This document shows positions 37,495 through 49,636 of a DNA stretch of 64,000 nt, piece by piece. Location: assembly GCA_003254925.1 (NCBI GenBank), contig QANZ01017486.1, positions 1,577-65,576 on the forward strand, read 5' to 3'. Numbering within the stretch: the stretch's first letter is position 1; each line of letters begins with the position of its first letter. The notes under the pieces are model-generated. The model made no database searches, was not told the DNA's origin, and saw only the letters and a list, made by a program, of their open reading frames with translations. The position numbers and the translations under genes were made by a program. Source of the DNA: Chamaecrista fasciculata (taxonomy: Eukaryota; Streptophyta; Magnoliopsida; Fabales; Fabaceae).

Positions 37495-38095
37495 ACTAGA
37501 GGCTTTGCGTGCCCGTTAGGGCACGCAAATATGTATGTAAAATAAAGGAAAGACTAAATCGTTAACACAGTAAAAAAGAAGGGATCAAATAATAATTTTT
37601 CTCTTATTATTAATTTTGTACTATAGTTTTAAAATGTGAACGACCAGAAAGGGGTGGAGCCATATAATATAAGATATATATATATAGCTTTGACCCATTT
37701 AGGCATTTACTATGACACAGAAGACCAGCAAAATCTTGTGCTGTCTTGCAAGTTTTTCAAACTTCCTCAACGTTTGTGAGAGAATGATATGTTAGTCTTT
37801 GAGTTAAAAAAAAAACTTTCAATTTAGCAAAAATACAATTTTAATTATTTTTTAAATAAATAAGAAGAAGAGATATCAATTGGTTCATATTTAACATGAA
37901 GTTCAGCCTTTGTTAAGAGCGAGTGAAAGTTATATATATATATTCAATGAATTCATTGACAAAATTAAAACTATATAGCACGCATACGTATTGACTTATT
38001 GTTACTCGAAGGCCCTAATTTTCCTTTCTCAGCTCTGCACTAATTTGAATGTTAAAAGAAAATTGTAAAACACTCGTCTATTATACTATATAGGA
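37495..38095 (-). mobile_element. Possible non-autonomous Helitron
   Basis: On the minus strand, the perfect 11-bp hairpin TTTGCGTGCCC/GGGCACGCAAA with a 4-nt loop (37504-37529) is followed after four bases by CTAGT and then T, the layout of a Helitron 3' end (hairpin then CTRRT). A plausible 5' end, TCCTATATAGTATAATAGACG, lies at about 38095 reading leftwards, similar to the TC-starting AT-rich Helitron 5' termini. The host base before it is not the expected A, so the 5' limit is tentative. No Rep/helicase sequence is inside. Confidence 0.45.
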
Positions 38096-40734
38096 ACAAA
38101 TAATAATGCTTTGGAACACTGAACAAAATGGTTTATTAAAATAATAATAAAAAAAAAAAGACTAGCTATTAGTGACAAGAAACAATTAAAGGAAAAAAAA
38201 AAGACCTCAGATGTTATATATATAAATTAACATATAGTATAATGAAAAATAAAGGAGATAAACATGATTTTATCTTTAAGATAAAATTCATATTTTTAAT
38301 TAAGTAGTATAATGAAATTTGTCCTTACTCTCAGTATGCACTTTAAAAATAAAAAATACAATTTATTGTACAGGATTTTCCCTTATTTTGGCCAAATGCT
38401 GGATTTTCCCTTGAGCCTTACCAAAAAAATTAAAATATTTATGCAAAAGAATGCTGTCAGATTAATTAGGAATAAACTGATTGCTGTCTAAATAATGAAT
38501 ATAAGTTCCCTCCAATTCATGACAGTAATGGAGTCTCTTGTAGTAATGATTAATGATAAAGAAAGTATATAATTGCATTTAATTAAAAACAAAATCTTAC
38601 AATTATTGTTTCTTTACCAGATGGGATAGTTTGATAAAATTAATTATTATTACTGTATACATTATATCAGAACAAAAGGAAATAAAGATGGAAAAACATA
38701 GGGGGAGGAATTAGTTTTAATAATAAAATAAGAAAAACTTGTTAGGAAATGATATGACTCTTTTATTGACAGCAAATTTTAATATATAAATAAGTAATTA
38801 AAATAGGTTATTGTTATTTTTTTAAACAATTTCACCATGTGAATTATTAAGTAACATAAAATATTGGATCGATTTTAATAGTTTATCCATATCATATTTC
38901 GTGTCTGTTCATGCTTCCTAGCTAGTTCCATCTAGTTTTAAAACATTTGGTTTTATATGTGCAAAAAATTAATTTTCAGAAACTCATATTATTTAATTTC
39001 ATACAACTTAAAGCATTGCCAAAACATAAAGAAAGAGGCTACAAAAGTATCATTTAGATTTAATACATATCAATATATACAGTCTTTTTATAAAGTCACT
39101 TACAAATTTGTAAGAACTTTTCTCTGATACATTTTCAATAATATATGACTTATTTATAAGTTAAATGTCTTTTTATTTTAAATACTTTTAAAGAGAGTAA
39201 GGGAGTAACATCCCTTTTGTTGCTCTCTATCGGAATCTTTCATCTCGTCTTTGCTGAATACTTGAGGCTATACGTACATACATCACGATGTATATTATTG
39301 TTTTTTAATTTTGATAATTAGTTTCATTAATTAGTCGAAAAGTGAAAATTAACACACACCACACACATACAATACACGTACTACATATTTATATTAGATA
39401 ATATTATATTATAATTACAACATATGCATCATGCCCAAAGCTTATTTGGCGCATAAATATTAGATAATATAAATCAAGAACAAAGAAGATCATCAATATT
39501 CTCTATTATGATTAATTACTTGTCTAAAAAACAAAACTAAAAATTAAGTGATCCCGATATTGCTATCTCTTATTACTAACTCGCATATTAGTTAGTAAGC
39601 CTGATTGCTTATATATGGTTCATAATTTTCAAGTAAGCTGAGATTAAATTGGTGGGTTAAATATAATCTAGTCAATCCAATATGTTAGATTACATGCTCA
39701 CTCTAGTTTGATAATTAGTTATGACATCTCATACTTTCAAATATATGATTCTGTTTTTTTTTGGCGTACCCATAGGTATATAATGTATATAGTGAAATGC
39801 ATATGTTGGATGGTTTAAAGTTATCATATATATACTTATTTAGAAATGGTTAACTATCAGAAGGAGGATTATTCTAAAAAACTAAAACCACAATATATAT
39901 AAACATATTGGTTTGATTTGATTAGTCAATGCCACATGTCAAAATCATGACAATTGAACCAAGTATTTCAAATTTCAATTTCAATATTTTTTTAATTAAA
40001 TCAAATATCTCATTCTTTAATTTAGTTCAGTTTTTTTTTCAGTTTATTTTGACTTAATTTGTTGTGATCGGTCAAATTTGAATTTGAATTCTATCATACT
40101 TATCATTATATAATTTTGAGAAATTGAGTTCTAGAATGTCCCAAAATATATAATATATGGTAAGGTGTAGTACATATATATATTTTAAAATCTTTGTGCT
40201 TTAATATTTTTCCTTATAACTGAATTCTTTGAAAAACAGTGTAAATATATACGTTATGAATTCTTGTTGGGATGTAATAAATGAAAAATATATGGTCTTG
40301 TTGGGATGTAATAAATTGAAAATATATGGTTTTGTAACTCTTATTCTTCACAGGTTATTCAGCATTCCATATTTTTTTGTCAACTTTATCCCTCATCACT
40401 TGGCTGAATAATGGCTGTTACCAGCTTGTTGGACACGGTGACGATGAAGATTTACACATACATACCTATGGTGGATTGGTGGTAGGGTGGTAAAAAAGAC
40501 TAAAACTTGATTTTGTTCCGGTATTACCCTTGACCTCTAATATTGAGCTAGCAATATAATATAGATAGGAATGAGAGAATTCACAGGGAAAGTAAGAAAA
40601 CTCCAAAAGAAATAAAAGGATTAATTATGCATTTAGTGTTGAAAATATAATAATTTAATTATATTGGCACTACCTTATTTGTAAAATTGACGCGTGAAGA
40701 CCAACCCACATTTGTTAACCACATCTGAGCAATA
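38096..40734. other. Long AT-rich intergenic region upstream of the HD-Zip IV gene
   Basis: No gene is recognised. A short direct duplication with a unit of about 36 bp (CTTGTTGGGATGTAATAAAT) lies near 40262-40335. The region probably includes distal regulatory DNA of the downstream gene, but nothing specific can be assigned. Confidence 0.5.
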
Positions 40735-40798
40735 ATGAAGGGTAATAAATTAATTAGTGCCTATCTCATCAATGTATTACGCCCCCCATTGTTTTGTG

Positions 40799-40808
40799 TA
40801 TATATATG
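40799..40808 (+). promoter_or_regulatory. TATA box of the HD-Zip IV gene
   Basis: TATATATATG lies 110-120 bp before the ATG at 40918, with a plausible leader between them. The surrounding block from about 40735 (TGAAGGGTAAT) through TAAGGCAATG recurs in both arms of the inverted repeat at 49053-50457, so this promoter or a close paralogue was the source of those copies. Confidence 0.6.
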
Positions 40809-40917
40809 CCCTATGGTGTCTCCCATGGTCCTTCACTCACAAAAGCAAAAGCAATCACATTGATCACTAGCTAGAAAGTGTTTAGCTTTTGTCATTTTTG
40901 TTTCTCTCTTTAAGGCA

Positions 40918-43278
40918 ATGGAATTTTTGAGTCTTGGTGTTGGTGGTGCTAGTGGCTCCGGTGGTGGTGATGATCGTCGCAACAATGATCACTCCAACTC
41001 TGACAAGGGAAAGAAATGTGGTCATCGTCATACCTCTTCTCAGATTCAGCGTCTTGAAGCGTACGTGTCTACATAAAACATCCTTCATTTTCTTTTATTC
41101 TTTGTCTTGTTTGATGGTAAAGGATGTTGTTTTGCACAAAAAAATCACACGTTTACATGGAGTATATTTTGTTTGTTTTTGGTTTTTAATGTATTAATGA
41201 AGGTGTGATTGTCCGCATTCAAATGAAGGTTTTACAAGGATTGTCCGCATCCAGACGAGTCGCAGCGACTAGAGCTGGCAAGACAGCTAGGTCTGGAGGT
41301 GAAGCAAATCAAGTTTTGGTTTCAGAACAAAAGGACTCAAATGAAGGTATAGTAATAAGTAAATTGATTGATTGAATGAATGATTGAGTTGATTAATTAA
41401 TTAATTAATTTGAATGTAAATGAATGAATGAGTATAGAACTTGAGCGAGAGACTGGACTCAAATGCACTGCGCGCAGAGAACGAGAGGATTCAATTCGAG
41501 AACCTTGCAATGAAAGAGGCTCTCAAGTGTGTGAATTGCCCTTCTTGTGGCACTCGCGCCTATGCCCTCGGCGGTGGCCCTAGTAACAATATCAACATTC
41601 TCGACCAACATGAGCTCCTTCTCCAAACCCTCGTCAACGAAAACAACTTACTCCGCCAAGAGGCTAGTACATCTAACCCTTTGTCTCGAATATCTGTTAT
41701 TTCTTGTTGTTTGAGTTCATTAATGTAACAAATATTTGCAGCACGACCGAGTCGCAGCGTTTCTAGCTGACTTCATCGGGAAGCAGCCGATGACATCATC
41801 GGAGGAAATGGCAGCGGCGGCGCAAGCAGTGGCCGCAGGTCTAGTAGATCCAAGTATGGTTGCGGGTCCATCCACTTCACGCGGTGGTGGTGGTGGTCCG
41901 TCTTCTTCATTATTAGGAGGCGACCACCTTACTCTTCGCACCACCGTGGATCATCCTATGGTGACTTCAGACGACGACGACGACGACAACGACGATGACA
42001 CAAACATGATGATGAACAACAATAACGTGGTGATGACGGAGGAAGAGGAGGTGGCGGCTGTTATGGCGGCGACGGCAGTGGTTGAGGTGGCAATGATGAA
42101 GGAGAACGCGAAGGGGGCCATGGAGGAGGTTTTGAGGCTGGTACGAGCGAATGAACCCTTATGGGTGAGAGCGGAAACGGAGGCTCATCAAGAGGCTTCG
42201 TTTTATGTTTTGAATTGGGAAAAATATGAAAGTATATTCCCAAGGGCTCAATATTTCAATAGCATCAACATTCGCCTTCAGTCCTCCAAGGCTTCTCGTG
42301 TTGTCCCCATGGAAGCTCAACAATTGGTGCACTTGTTTTTCGATTCCGTATGTATTATAATTAAATCCCTGTTTTAATTATTTAACTCACTATTATTATA
42401 TAATAATAACTAACACTTTATCATTCTTTTTTATGATTTGTATACAGGAGGCATGGATGAACCTATTCCCCACTATTGTGAACAAGGCACGCACAGAGAG
42501 AGTAGTGGAGTTTGGTATCCCAGAGAGCTGCCATGGAGCCTTACACCTGGTAATATTCATTCATTTATACATCTCTAAGCAATAATATATGATGAGAAAT
42601 TGATTAGAATTTGTATGTACAGATGTATGAGGAGATGCATATAATGACAGCAATGGTGGCACCTCGGTCATTCATGTTCCTGCGTTACTGTCACCAAGTG
42701 GACTCAACGACATGGGTGATAAGCGACGTGTCGTTCAAGCCCCTACACGACAGGCACCCTACTCATACGACGGCACTTCGTCTCCCATCAGGCTGCATGA
42801 TACAACAACTCCCCAACGGCTCCTCCAAAGTCACGTGGGTGGAGCACGTGGGAGTGGACGCGCAGGCCGTGACGCACCGGCTGTACCGGCGTCTGGTGGC
42901 GAGCGGGGCGGCGTACGGGGCAGAGCGGTGGGTGGTGGCGCTGGAGCGAATGTGCGAGCGGCGATTCGAGAGCGGAGAAGAGGAAGAAGGAGAGAGGAGA
43001 ATGAAGAAGGTGGGGGAGAAAATGGTGAGGATGCTGTGTGGGGCGGTGAATATGTCGACGGCGACGGCGGTGCCGGGATCAGTTGTGGAAGTGGGGTTGC
43101 CGGAAAGTGGGAATGGGAGGAATGAAAGTGGGATAAGAATGCATGTGTGGAGGAGTAGGGCAGATAGAGGCCAACCTCAGGGTGTCATTCTCACTGCAGT
43201 TACTTCCTTGTGGCTTCCTGTGCCACCAGAACATTTGTTTGATTTTCTCAGAGATAACGATAGGAGAGCTCAGGTATG

Positions 43279-43310
<32 letters not shown>

Positions 43311-44476
43311 GATAATCTGTTTGGCAGTGTGGATCCTATGCCAATAGTAGCCCACCACGTGTGTGGCAGGCTCTTATTGGTTCCTGGTAAAGACAACTTA
43401 TAAAATTTTGAGTTTTTCAATCTCAATAGTTAATTTTTTAGGTGTAATTTTCTTATATTCGTTGTTGTTGTTGTATGTATATGGAATTTAATGAATGAAT
43501 GGATGGGTGCAGTGGGATATTATGAGCAGCGGAGCTCCACTGCAAGAGCTTGGACGCATCCCAACTTCAGCTAATCCTGCCAACTATATTGCTTTTCTCA
43601 AGGTATGTATATAAAGTTGTGTAGATACATACATACACACACAGGAGTTAACCAATATTCATTAGTATTAGATTATAGAATAAAAGTAAACTTATTTGTT
43701 GTCGTTGAATTTATATGCTAAAAAAATTTTGATTTAGTCTTTGAATATTTGATAAATACAAATTTTGGTTCTTGATATTTTTATAAGCGTCAATGATTTT
43801 ATTTAGCCCATAAAATATTTGTGGAATTGAATATGGTTAATGTTTGTAAAACAGAAAATGAGGACATACAAAAAAGTATATTTTTAATATTTAGAGATTG
43901 AATCATAGTTTTTGAACAAATATAAGGACTTGAAAAGTAAGTGTTGTTGTTTTAATTAGTCCTTGACTTATTGCAAGTTATTAGTCCTTTCGTAAATTTA
44001 ATGCTCTATCATTGTACAAGGACTCAAAAAATAAAAAAAAACTTATATTATCATTTCATCATAATCTATATATTTGATATCTTGTCCTCTATATATGGCA
44101 GCCAGCGGAGGACAACAACATTGTGATTGTACAAGAAACATTTGTGGAGCCACTAGGATGTATTGTGGTGTACGCGCCGGTGGATACGCCGGCGGTGACC
44201 GCGATGACTAGCGAGGAGGAGCAGGTGGCGGAGGTGCCGATGCTGCCATCGGGTTTTGTGGTGACCGGCGACAGCGCGTGGGACTGCTCGCTGGTTAACG
44301 TTGGCGGCGGCGACCGTGGAAACAACTATTCCGGTGGCTCTATTCTGACGGTGGCCTTCCAGATATTGGCCTCTTCTAATACATCCATTAGGCACTTGAA
44401 CATGGAATCTGTGGCCACAGTCAACAACCTGGTCAAGACAACGGTGAATGCAATCAAGGCCTCTTTGAATTGTTGA
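40918..44476 (+). CDS. HD-Zip class IV homeodomain-START transcription factor
   Basis: This is a nuclear DNA-binding protein of the GLABRA2/ATML1/HDG family, whose members control epidermal and trichome identity. Exons: 40918-41060, 41229-41346, 41438-41662, 41742-42347, 42448-42549, 42623-43273, 43513-43602, 44102-44476. They join to 769 residues, the normal family size. The homeodomain (about 31-87) has the recognition helix [15 protein letters not shown]. The zipper-loop-zipper (about 88-165) contains CVNCPSCG, typical of class IV. An acidic run of Asp follows near 238, then START from about 285 ([31 protein letters not shown]) and the C-terminal HD-SAD region ending [20 protein letters not shown]. 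The intron after 41662 must use a GC donor (GAG|GCTAGT) to keep frame. The homeodomain arm reads GKKCGHRHT where relatives usually have KKRYHRHT. I cannot assign the orthologue. Intron 7 holds a degraded foldback (about 43690-44000). Confidence 0.95.
43274..43310. repeat. (TA)n microsatellite in HD-Zip IV intron 6
   Basis: A run of TA dinucleotides follows directly after the donor site of exon 6. It is a simple repeat and likely length-polymorphic. Confidence 0.8.
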
Positions 44477-45092
44477 GTATTTGGGCTTTAATTAATTGGA
44501 GATTTCAAACTTCATTATCATTTAGTCTTAATTATGCTTCATTTTTATGTTTAATAGCTAGCTAGCTAGCTAGTTCAGTGATTTTGTGCATGCATGCCAT
44601 GCAATGCAGACTCTCTTTCTTGGTTATTTCAATCTTCAGACTCATTATTATTATGTCGTGTTTGTTTTAACTTTGATTTTACTAGTTTATTAATGGGACA
44701 CATGTTGACTTGTGTTGTGTTTCATTACTTTCTTGGTATGCTGATATTCGCATTTCCCATATTTTACATACGGTAATCTATACGAGTAGTATTTTAGTTA
44801 ATTTCATATATATTTAAGATGACTTAGTGTTTTTAATTCTTTCTTGAAATTCATTCCATTTCATGACGGTACGAGGGAGTCATTATAAACATGTACACCA
44901 ATCTGCAAAAGATATGAGAGTCATTATAATTAAGATATCTTAGTGTTTTTAGTACCCTACATATATATTTGCTATGCGCTTCCTCACTTAAAGCATGTCA
45001 TGTGTCTATTTAATCCAAGTCAACTTTTGTATATTACTTTGCTAACTAAGCTTACATTCTTATCTAACTCTGTTTGCTTTTTTTATTTCTTT

Positions 45093-45314
45093 TGCCAAGA
45101 TTTGGTCTCTAATGTTTACTTTAAATTTTGTTTTGGTCCCTAATATTTTTTTTCCATTTTAGTCCTTAATCCTAAAAGTTTTATTATTGGACCCTCACTA
45201 GCAAGGACCAAAACAGAACAAAAAAAATATTAGAGACCAAAACGGAACAAAAAAATATTCGGGACCAAAACATAACTTAAAGTAAACATTAGGGACCAAA
45301 ATAGATTTTTGACC
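45093..45314. mobile_element. Small foldback MITE
   Basis: The left arm GTCTCTAATGTTTACTTTAA is matched in reverse by TTAAAGTAAACATTAGGGAC on the right. The central phrases TTTTGGTCCCTAATATT and AATATTAGAGACCAAAAC are also complementary. The reversed right end reads GGTCAAAAATCTATTTTGG. No clear target-site duplication was found. It lies 0.6 kb downstream of the HD-Zip IV stop codon. Confidence 0.65.
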
Positions 45315-45710
45315 AACTAAAAACTAGCAAGCATGCCTTTGAGGGTATTGGTAAGCCTTCTTCCAGATGCATTTGTTTAACCTATCAAGTTTTGAGATTT
45401 TACTTGCTAAAATTTTTTTTTTTTTTTGCCAAACTTGCTACAATATTAAATCTCCCCGATCCTCCATCTTCACTTTCACAACTCTTCCTTGTGCAGTGAC
45501 ATTTTTATTTGCGAAAATCATTATTCTTATGCTTAATTACGTTACTAGTCATTAATAGTTTTGTCATTTATCTGGTCTTCATTATTCTTCCTCTCCTCAA
45601 ATTTCCCTCTTATTACTTCACGATGAGCTACAACCATTAGAAGAAGACGAAGCCACACCTCACTCTCTCTCTAGATCTAAATCCCTTTTTCTCTCTTGGT
45701 CTCTAACGCC

Positions 45711-45785
45711 ATGGTGTTTCAGAGATCTCTCGCCTTTCAAACTCTGATGCTCGCTGCGACTCTTTTGCTTCTCTTCCATGGCAGG
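45711..45785 (+). other. Possible orphan first exon with a signal-peptide-like frame
   Basis: After a CT-rich leader, an ATG opens a frame reading MVFQRSLAFQTLMLAATLL and continuing with three more Leu, which looks like a signal peptide. It runs to CATGGCAG followed by a GT donor-like site. No matching downstream exon is recognised; the frame closes soon after the donor. It may be a fragment of a secreted-protein gene moved by a transposon, or chance. Confidence 0.25.
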
Positions 45786-46287
45786 TCGTTAATCAAAATT
45801 TCGTTGTCCTAGAAATCAAAATTAAACTTAGAGAAGAAAGAGAAGAGTAGGAGACCAAAAGTTAGAGAAGAAGATGAAAAAAATTTTTAGGTAGGGTACT
45901 CTATATAAGTTTTCCCCATAATAAATTGGGTAACAAGTCTATTATTCTTTTAGATTATAAAGATTAAAAGAGAAGACAAAAGAAACATCTCTAAACAAAA
46001 TAAAAGAAAAGAAAATACATCCCACTTGTCAACCGAATAAAAAATTTATATCAAGAAGTCTAGAGGTATCTTTATATTTAAAACTCCAAAATAGAAGGTG
46101 AAAACTATTTATGGGTAAAAAGGATTTTTAGCTGGAAACATGTGATGATCAAGATATAAAATTTCATACATTTTTCTTCTATATACCCTCTAGCTGTTGT
46201 ATAATATCTTATATTTATTTAGTATAAAATTATAATGATTTAATTCTTAAAAGATAATAAATATCTCAATTAAATCACTAAAGGATA

Positions 46288-46969
46288 GAAAGACCAATAA
46301 GATAAATTTATCCCAAGAGAGCTGCCTCTTCCCTTTGCTCTCTGCCAAGCTCCTTTGGGCCGTCGCTGTCTTAGCGGCGGTAGCCCTTCTTTGTTTGTCT
46401 AGAGTTGAAAATCCCTCTTCCGTGAGGGTTCCTCTCTCTCTCTCTCTTTATGAAAGTGTTACTTTATTTTAATGATTTTGTGGCGGCAGCGTTTTGGATC
46501 AAAGATCACATGGCGTCGATCTGGTCTGGCTTTCTCTGCGATGGCGACTACAGACTAGGCATTCCACGACGACTTCTGGTTTGGCTTTCAAGACGGCTTC
46601 CTGGTTTGATTCTGATTTTTGGGTGCTTGGTGGAGTTTTGTTCTGGGTCAGGTATGTCCACGACGTCGTCTCTTGTTTGCTTCCATGGCGGCTTCCAAGG
46701 CGACGTTTTATTAAATAATTATTGTTGCTTTGAGTATGTTAGTTGTAGCTTTAGTTGGATCCATAAATCTATTAATTTAGCAGTTGATAGTCTTGCCAAT
46801 TTGTCTTACACGAGGATGAGTCCTCTTGGATAGGTTGCAAACCCTTCACCTTTATTAGTTGATATTTTGTCTAGTGATGCTGCTTATTTTGTTTTGTTTT
46901 CTTTTGTACTGTGCTTGGCTTTGCCTTGCTATTGAATGAATTATGTTTTAGACAAAAAAAAAAAAATAT
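46288..46969 (+). mobile_element. Short internally deleted LINE
   Basis: A 14-bp duplication ATCACTAAAGGATA flanks it (46274-46287 and 46970-46983), and a poly(A) run ends it near 46966. A GC-richer 5' leader is followed by a frame (46450-46833) whose end, FSWIHKSINLAVDSLANLS, is the tail of a plant LINE RNase H domain. The reverse transcriptase and endonuclease are entirely missing. Both ends look original, so the loss is internal and not the usual 5' truncation. Confidence 0.75.
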
Positions 46970-46983
46970 ATCACTAAAGGATA

Positions 46984-49052
46984 AAATGATAAAATTTATT
47001 TTATACAATAATAATTCATTTAATCCTTCCACTAAAGCATTAATTCAAGATTAACAATAAATAAATTTTTAAACCTCAATTGTTTGTTGTGACTTTAATA
47101 AAATTTAAAACTACATCATATTTATGATTAAATTTTAATAAATATTTTTAACAAAAAGATCAAATTGATTATAATGATTAATTATATCTTATAAAGAGTA
47201 AACTGTATAATTTCATTTTTCAAAAACTAAATTAAAATATTTATAATCTTTCATAGATCCAATTAATCATTAATTTATCTAACTTGAAGAATGGTGTATT
47301 AGGTAAGAACACTTCTTTTAAAATCCTAATCCAAAACCATTCAGTCAATGTAAATAGAAACGGCATAGATTTTAAGATCAATAGAAAATCCAAAGGCCAT
47401 CTACTGAAAGATTTATCTATATACAATCTAAATGAAATAATTAATGCCACTTTCAGATCTAATTAGCATTTACAAGCTTCAATAAAGAACAGTGCAATAA
47501 TAGATCAAGTAACCTCTACATAACATTCTCCTGATCCATTGCAGCTGCTTCCACAAAGGAAATAAATACCACATCCTCTCTGGATAACCCCATCTTTCAG
47601 AATGATAGCTACTCTTAATTTCTTCGACATTCATAGTTTCTCTCCTCAGATTGCATTAATAAATGAAGAGTTCTCATCTTGGAATGCAGAAGTATACATC
47701 AATGGCACGTCACTGATGATCAACTATCAAGTGTTTTCAGTTTCATTATGTTGACTGTCTGATGCAAATCTGTAAATCATGACGAGAAAGACAACTTGAG
47801 TTGTTTAATGAATTATATTAATGATAGGAGGCACTTCCTCCTTAATTATTGATTTCCATTTTTTTTTTTCTGTTTTTTACCCCCTCATCGCCTCCCTCCT
47901 TTCTTCCTCATCACTTCCTCAAAAATGCCTGATGAGAAATTCTCTATTTTACGTGTTAATTTTATCACTCCAACACCCAGATGGCACTAATTTGAATATT
48001 TGAACTTTGAAGACTCCACCATGTGATAATATCAATAACAATATGGATTAAGAAAATAAAGGGTTTCTGATTCTGGCTCCTCTAACTGCCACTGCAGTGA
48101 GTTGAAGAGTAGAAGCACAAGTGGATAACCATTAATAGAGAAAGTCATGAATTTGAACGTTCCATTATCATCGAATAGTAGCATTCTGATAAATATCTAT
48201 GGATGAGAAATATCAGTTCTTTGATTTTCTCATCAACAATCACCCACTTGCACTTCGCTTCTTAAAGTGCAGAGCGCAATTCAGATATAGAGAAGTCAAA
48301 TCCTCAGTTTCAAGAACACAAAGAGAGAGAGATTGATAATGTTGACAGGCTAAAAGAATGAACCTGCATACAAGTATACAATAGTCAGTCACTGCTTACC
48401 AATATTTCCTAGTATTACAAGCATGAGGACCTTATGATCCACTTTTGTATTCCAACAAAATCCAAGCCACATATTATTTCCTGGAGTAACCAGCTTGCTT
48501 GTTCTATGGCAAACAAGAAAACATCTTATTTTCCGATTTTAAAATGAGGACTGTCACTCCATGTCCAATGAAAAGAATACAAACAGCATGCAATGGACCT
48601 TCCATGAAGTTAATGACCTTCAGACGGTGGTTTTGGGTTACAATGGTTCACCAGTTTCATGGAAGTACTGATGAACAATCATGTAAGACCTCTCTTGTGT
48701 TGCCACAGTAAGCATCAAAGTTCAAAGCCTAGAATTTTTTCATATATATATATAGATATATATATATATATATATAATTGGAACAGAAACCACCTTAGGA
48801 TTGTTAAATCTAGATTAAAACCCAGGTGATTGATTAAGTAGAACACCAGTAAGTCATACAGACAACTACTTAGAAACTCTGGTTTTGCATGCATGACCTA
48901 AATTGGTTTGTTAAGCTTTGCATTGATAACCATTTAGTACAGAGTGAGTATGTGAATATCAAAGTGTTTGATAAACTACCAACTCATAAAAATAAGACCA
49001 AAATACATAAAATACCTCCTAAATTTTAGTCGCCGTGCAAAAAACTACTGAA
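46984..49052. other. Intergenic DNA, no gene recognised
   Basis: This stretch contains a (TA)n run near 48741-48776. Some short open frames (for example around 48499-48711) have no recognisable domain. The piece 47520-48700 is less AT-biased than its surroundings and might be a decayed gene or element fragment, but I cannot identify it. Confidence 0.45.
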
Positions 49053-49636
49053 GTTTGAAGGGTAATTAATTAGTGCCTATCTCATCAATGTACGCCCCCC
49101 ATTATTGTTTTGTGTATATATATGCCCTAAGGTGTCTCCCATAGTCCCTCACACACAAAAGCAAAAGCAATCACAACACTAGAAAGAGCTTAGCTTTTCT
49201 GTTTTTATTTTGGTCTCTTTTGATTTGTGAGTAGCTAGTAGTAAGGCAATGGAATTTTTGAGTCTTGGTGGTGCTAGTGGCTCTGGTGGCGGCCGTAGTG
49301 ATGGTCGTCGTAACAATGATGGCTCCAAATTTGACAATGGGAAGAAGTGTGGTCATCGTCACACCTCTTCTCAGATTCAGCGACTTGAAGTGTACGTGTA
49401 TATATATATAAAACATCCTCCATTTTTTTTCATTCTTTGTCTTGTTTCATGTAAAGAATGTTGTTTTGCACAGAAAATCACACCTTTACAGTGAGTTTTT
49501 TTTTTTTAATGTGTTGATGGTGTATATATGAAAATGAAGGTTTTACAAGGATTACCCACATCCAGACGAATCACAACGTCAACAGCTAGGAAGAGAGCTG
49601 GGCGTGGAGGCAAATCAAGTCAAGTTTTGGTGTGAT
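49053..49636 (+). pseudogene. HD-Zip IV 5' fragment, left arm of an inverted duplication
   Basis: From about 49053 the sequence follows the HD-Zip IV promoter at 40735 onward, with TATATATATG at 49114-49123. Exon 1 is at 49249-49391 ([18 protein letters not shown] and [17 protein letters not shown]), then an intron with GT-AG ends, then the start of exon 2 from 49540 ([20 protein letters not shown]). The homeodomain breaks off at QVKFW, where sequence turns into an inverted piece of exon 2. No zipper or START domain follows. Exon 2 differs from the gene at 40918 ([13 protein letters not shown] against [13 protein letters not shown]), so the source may be a paralogue. Confidence 0.85.

Noticed and set aside
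42712-43125. 137-residue Gly/Arg-rich frame inside the HD-Zip IV gene.
   Set aside because: It is an alternative frame of START-domain exon 6, which has the conserved sequence.
47520-48720. Less AT-rich stretch that might be a gene fragment.
   Set aside because: No frame longer than about 70 codons and no recognisable domain on either strand.
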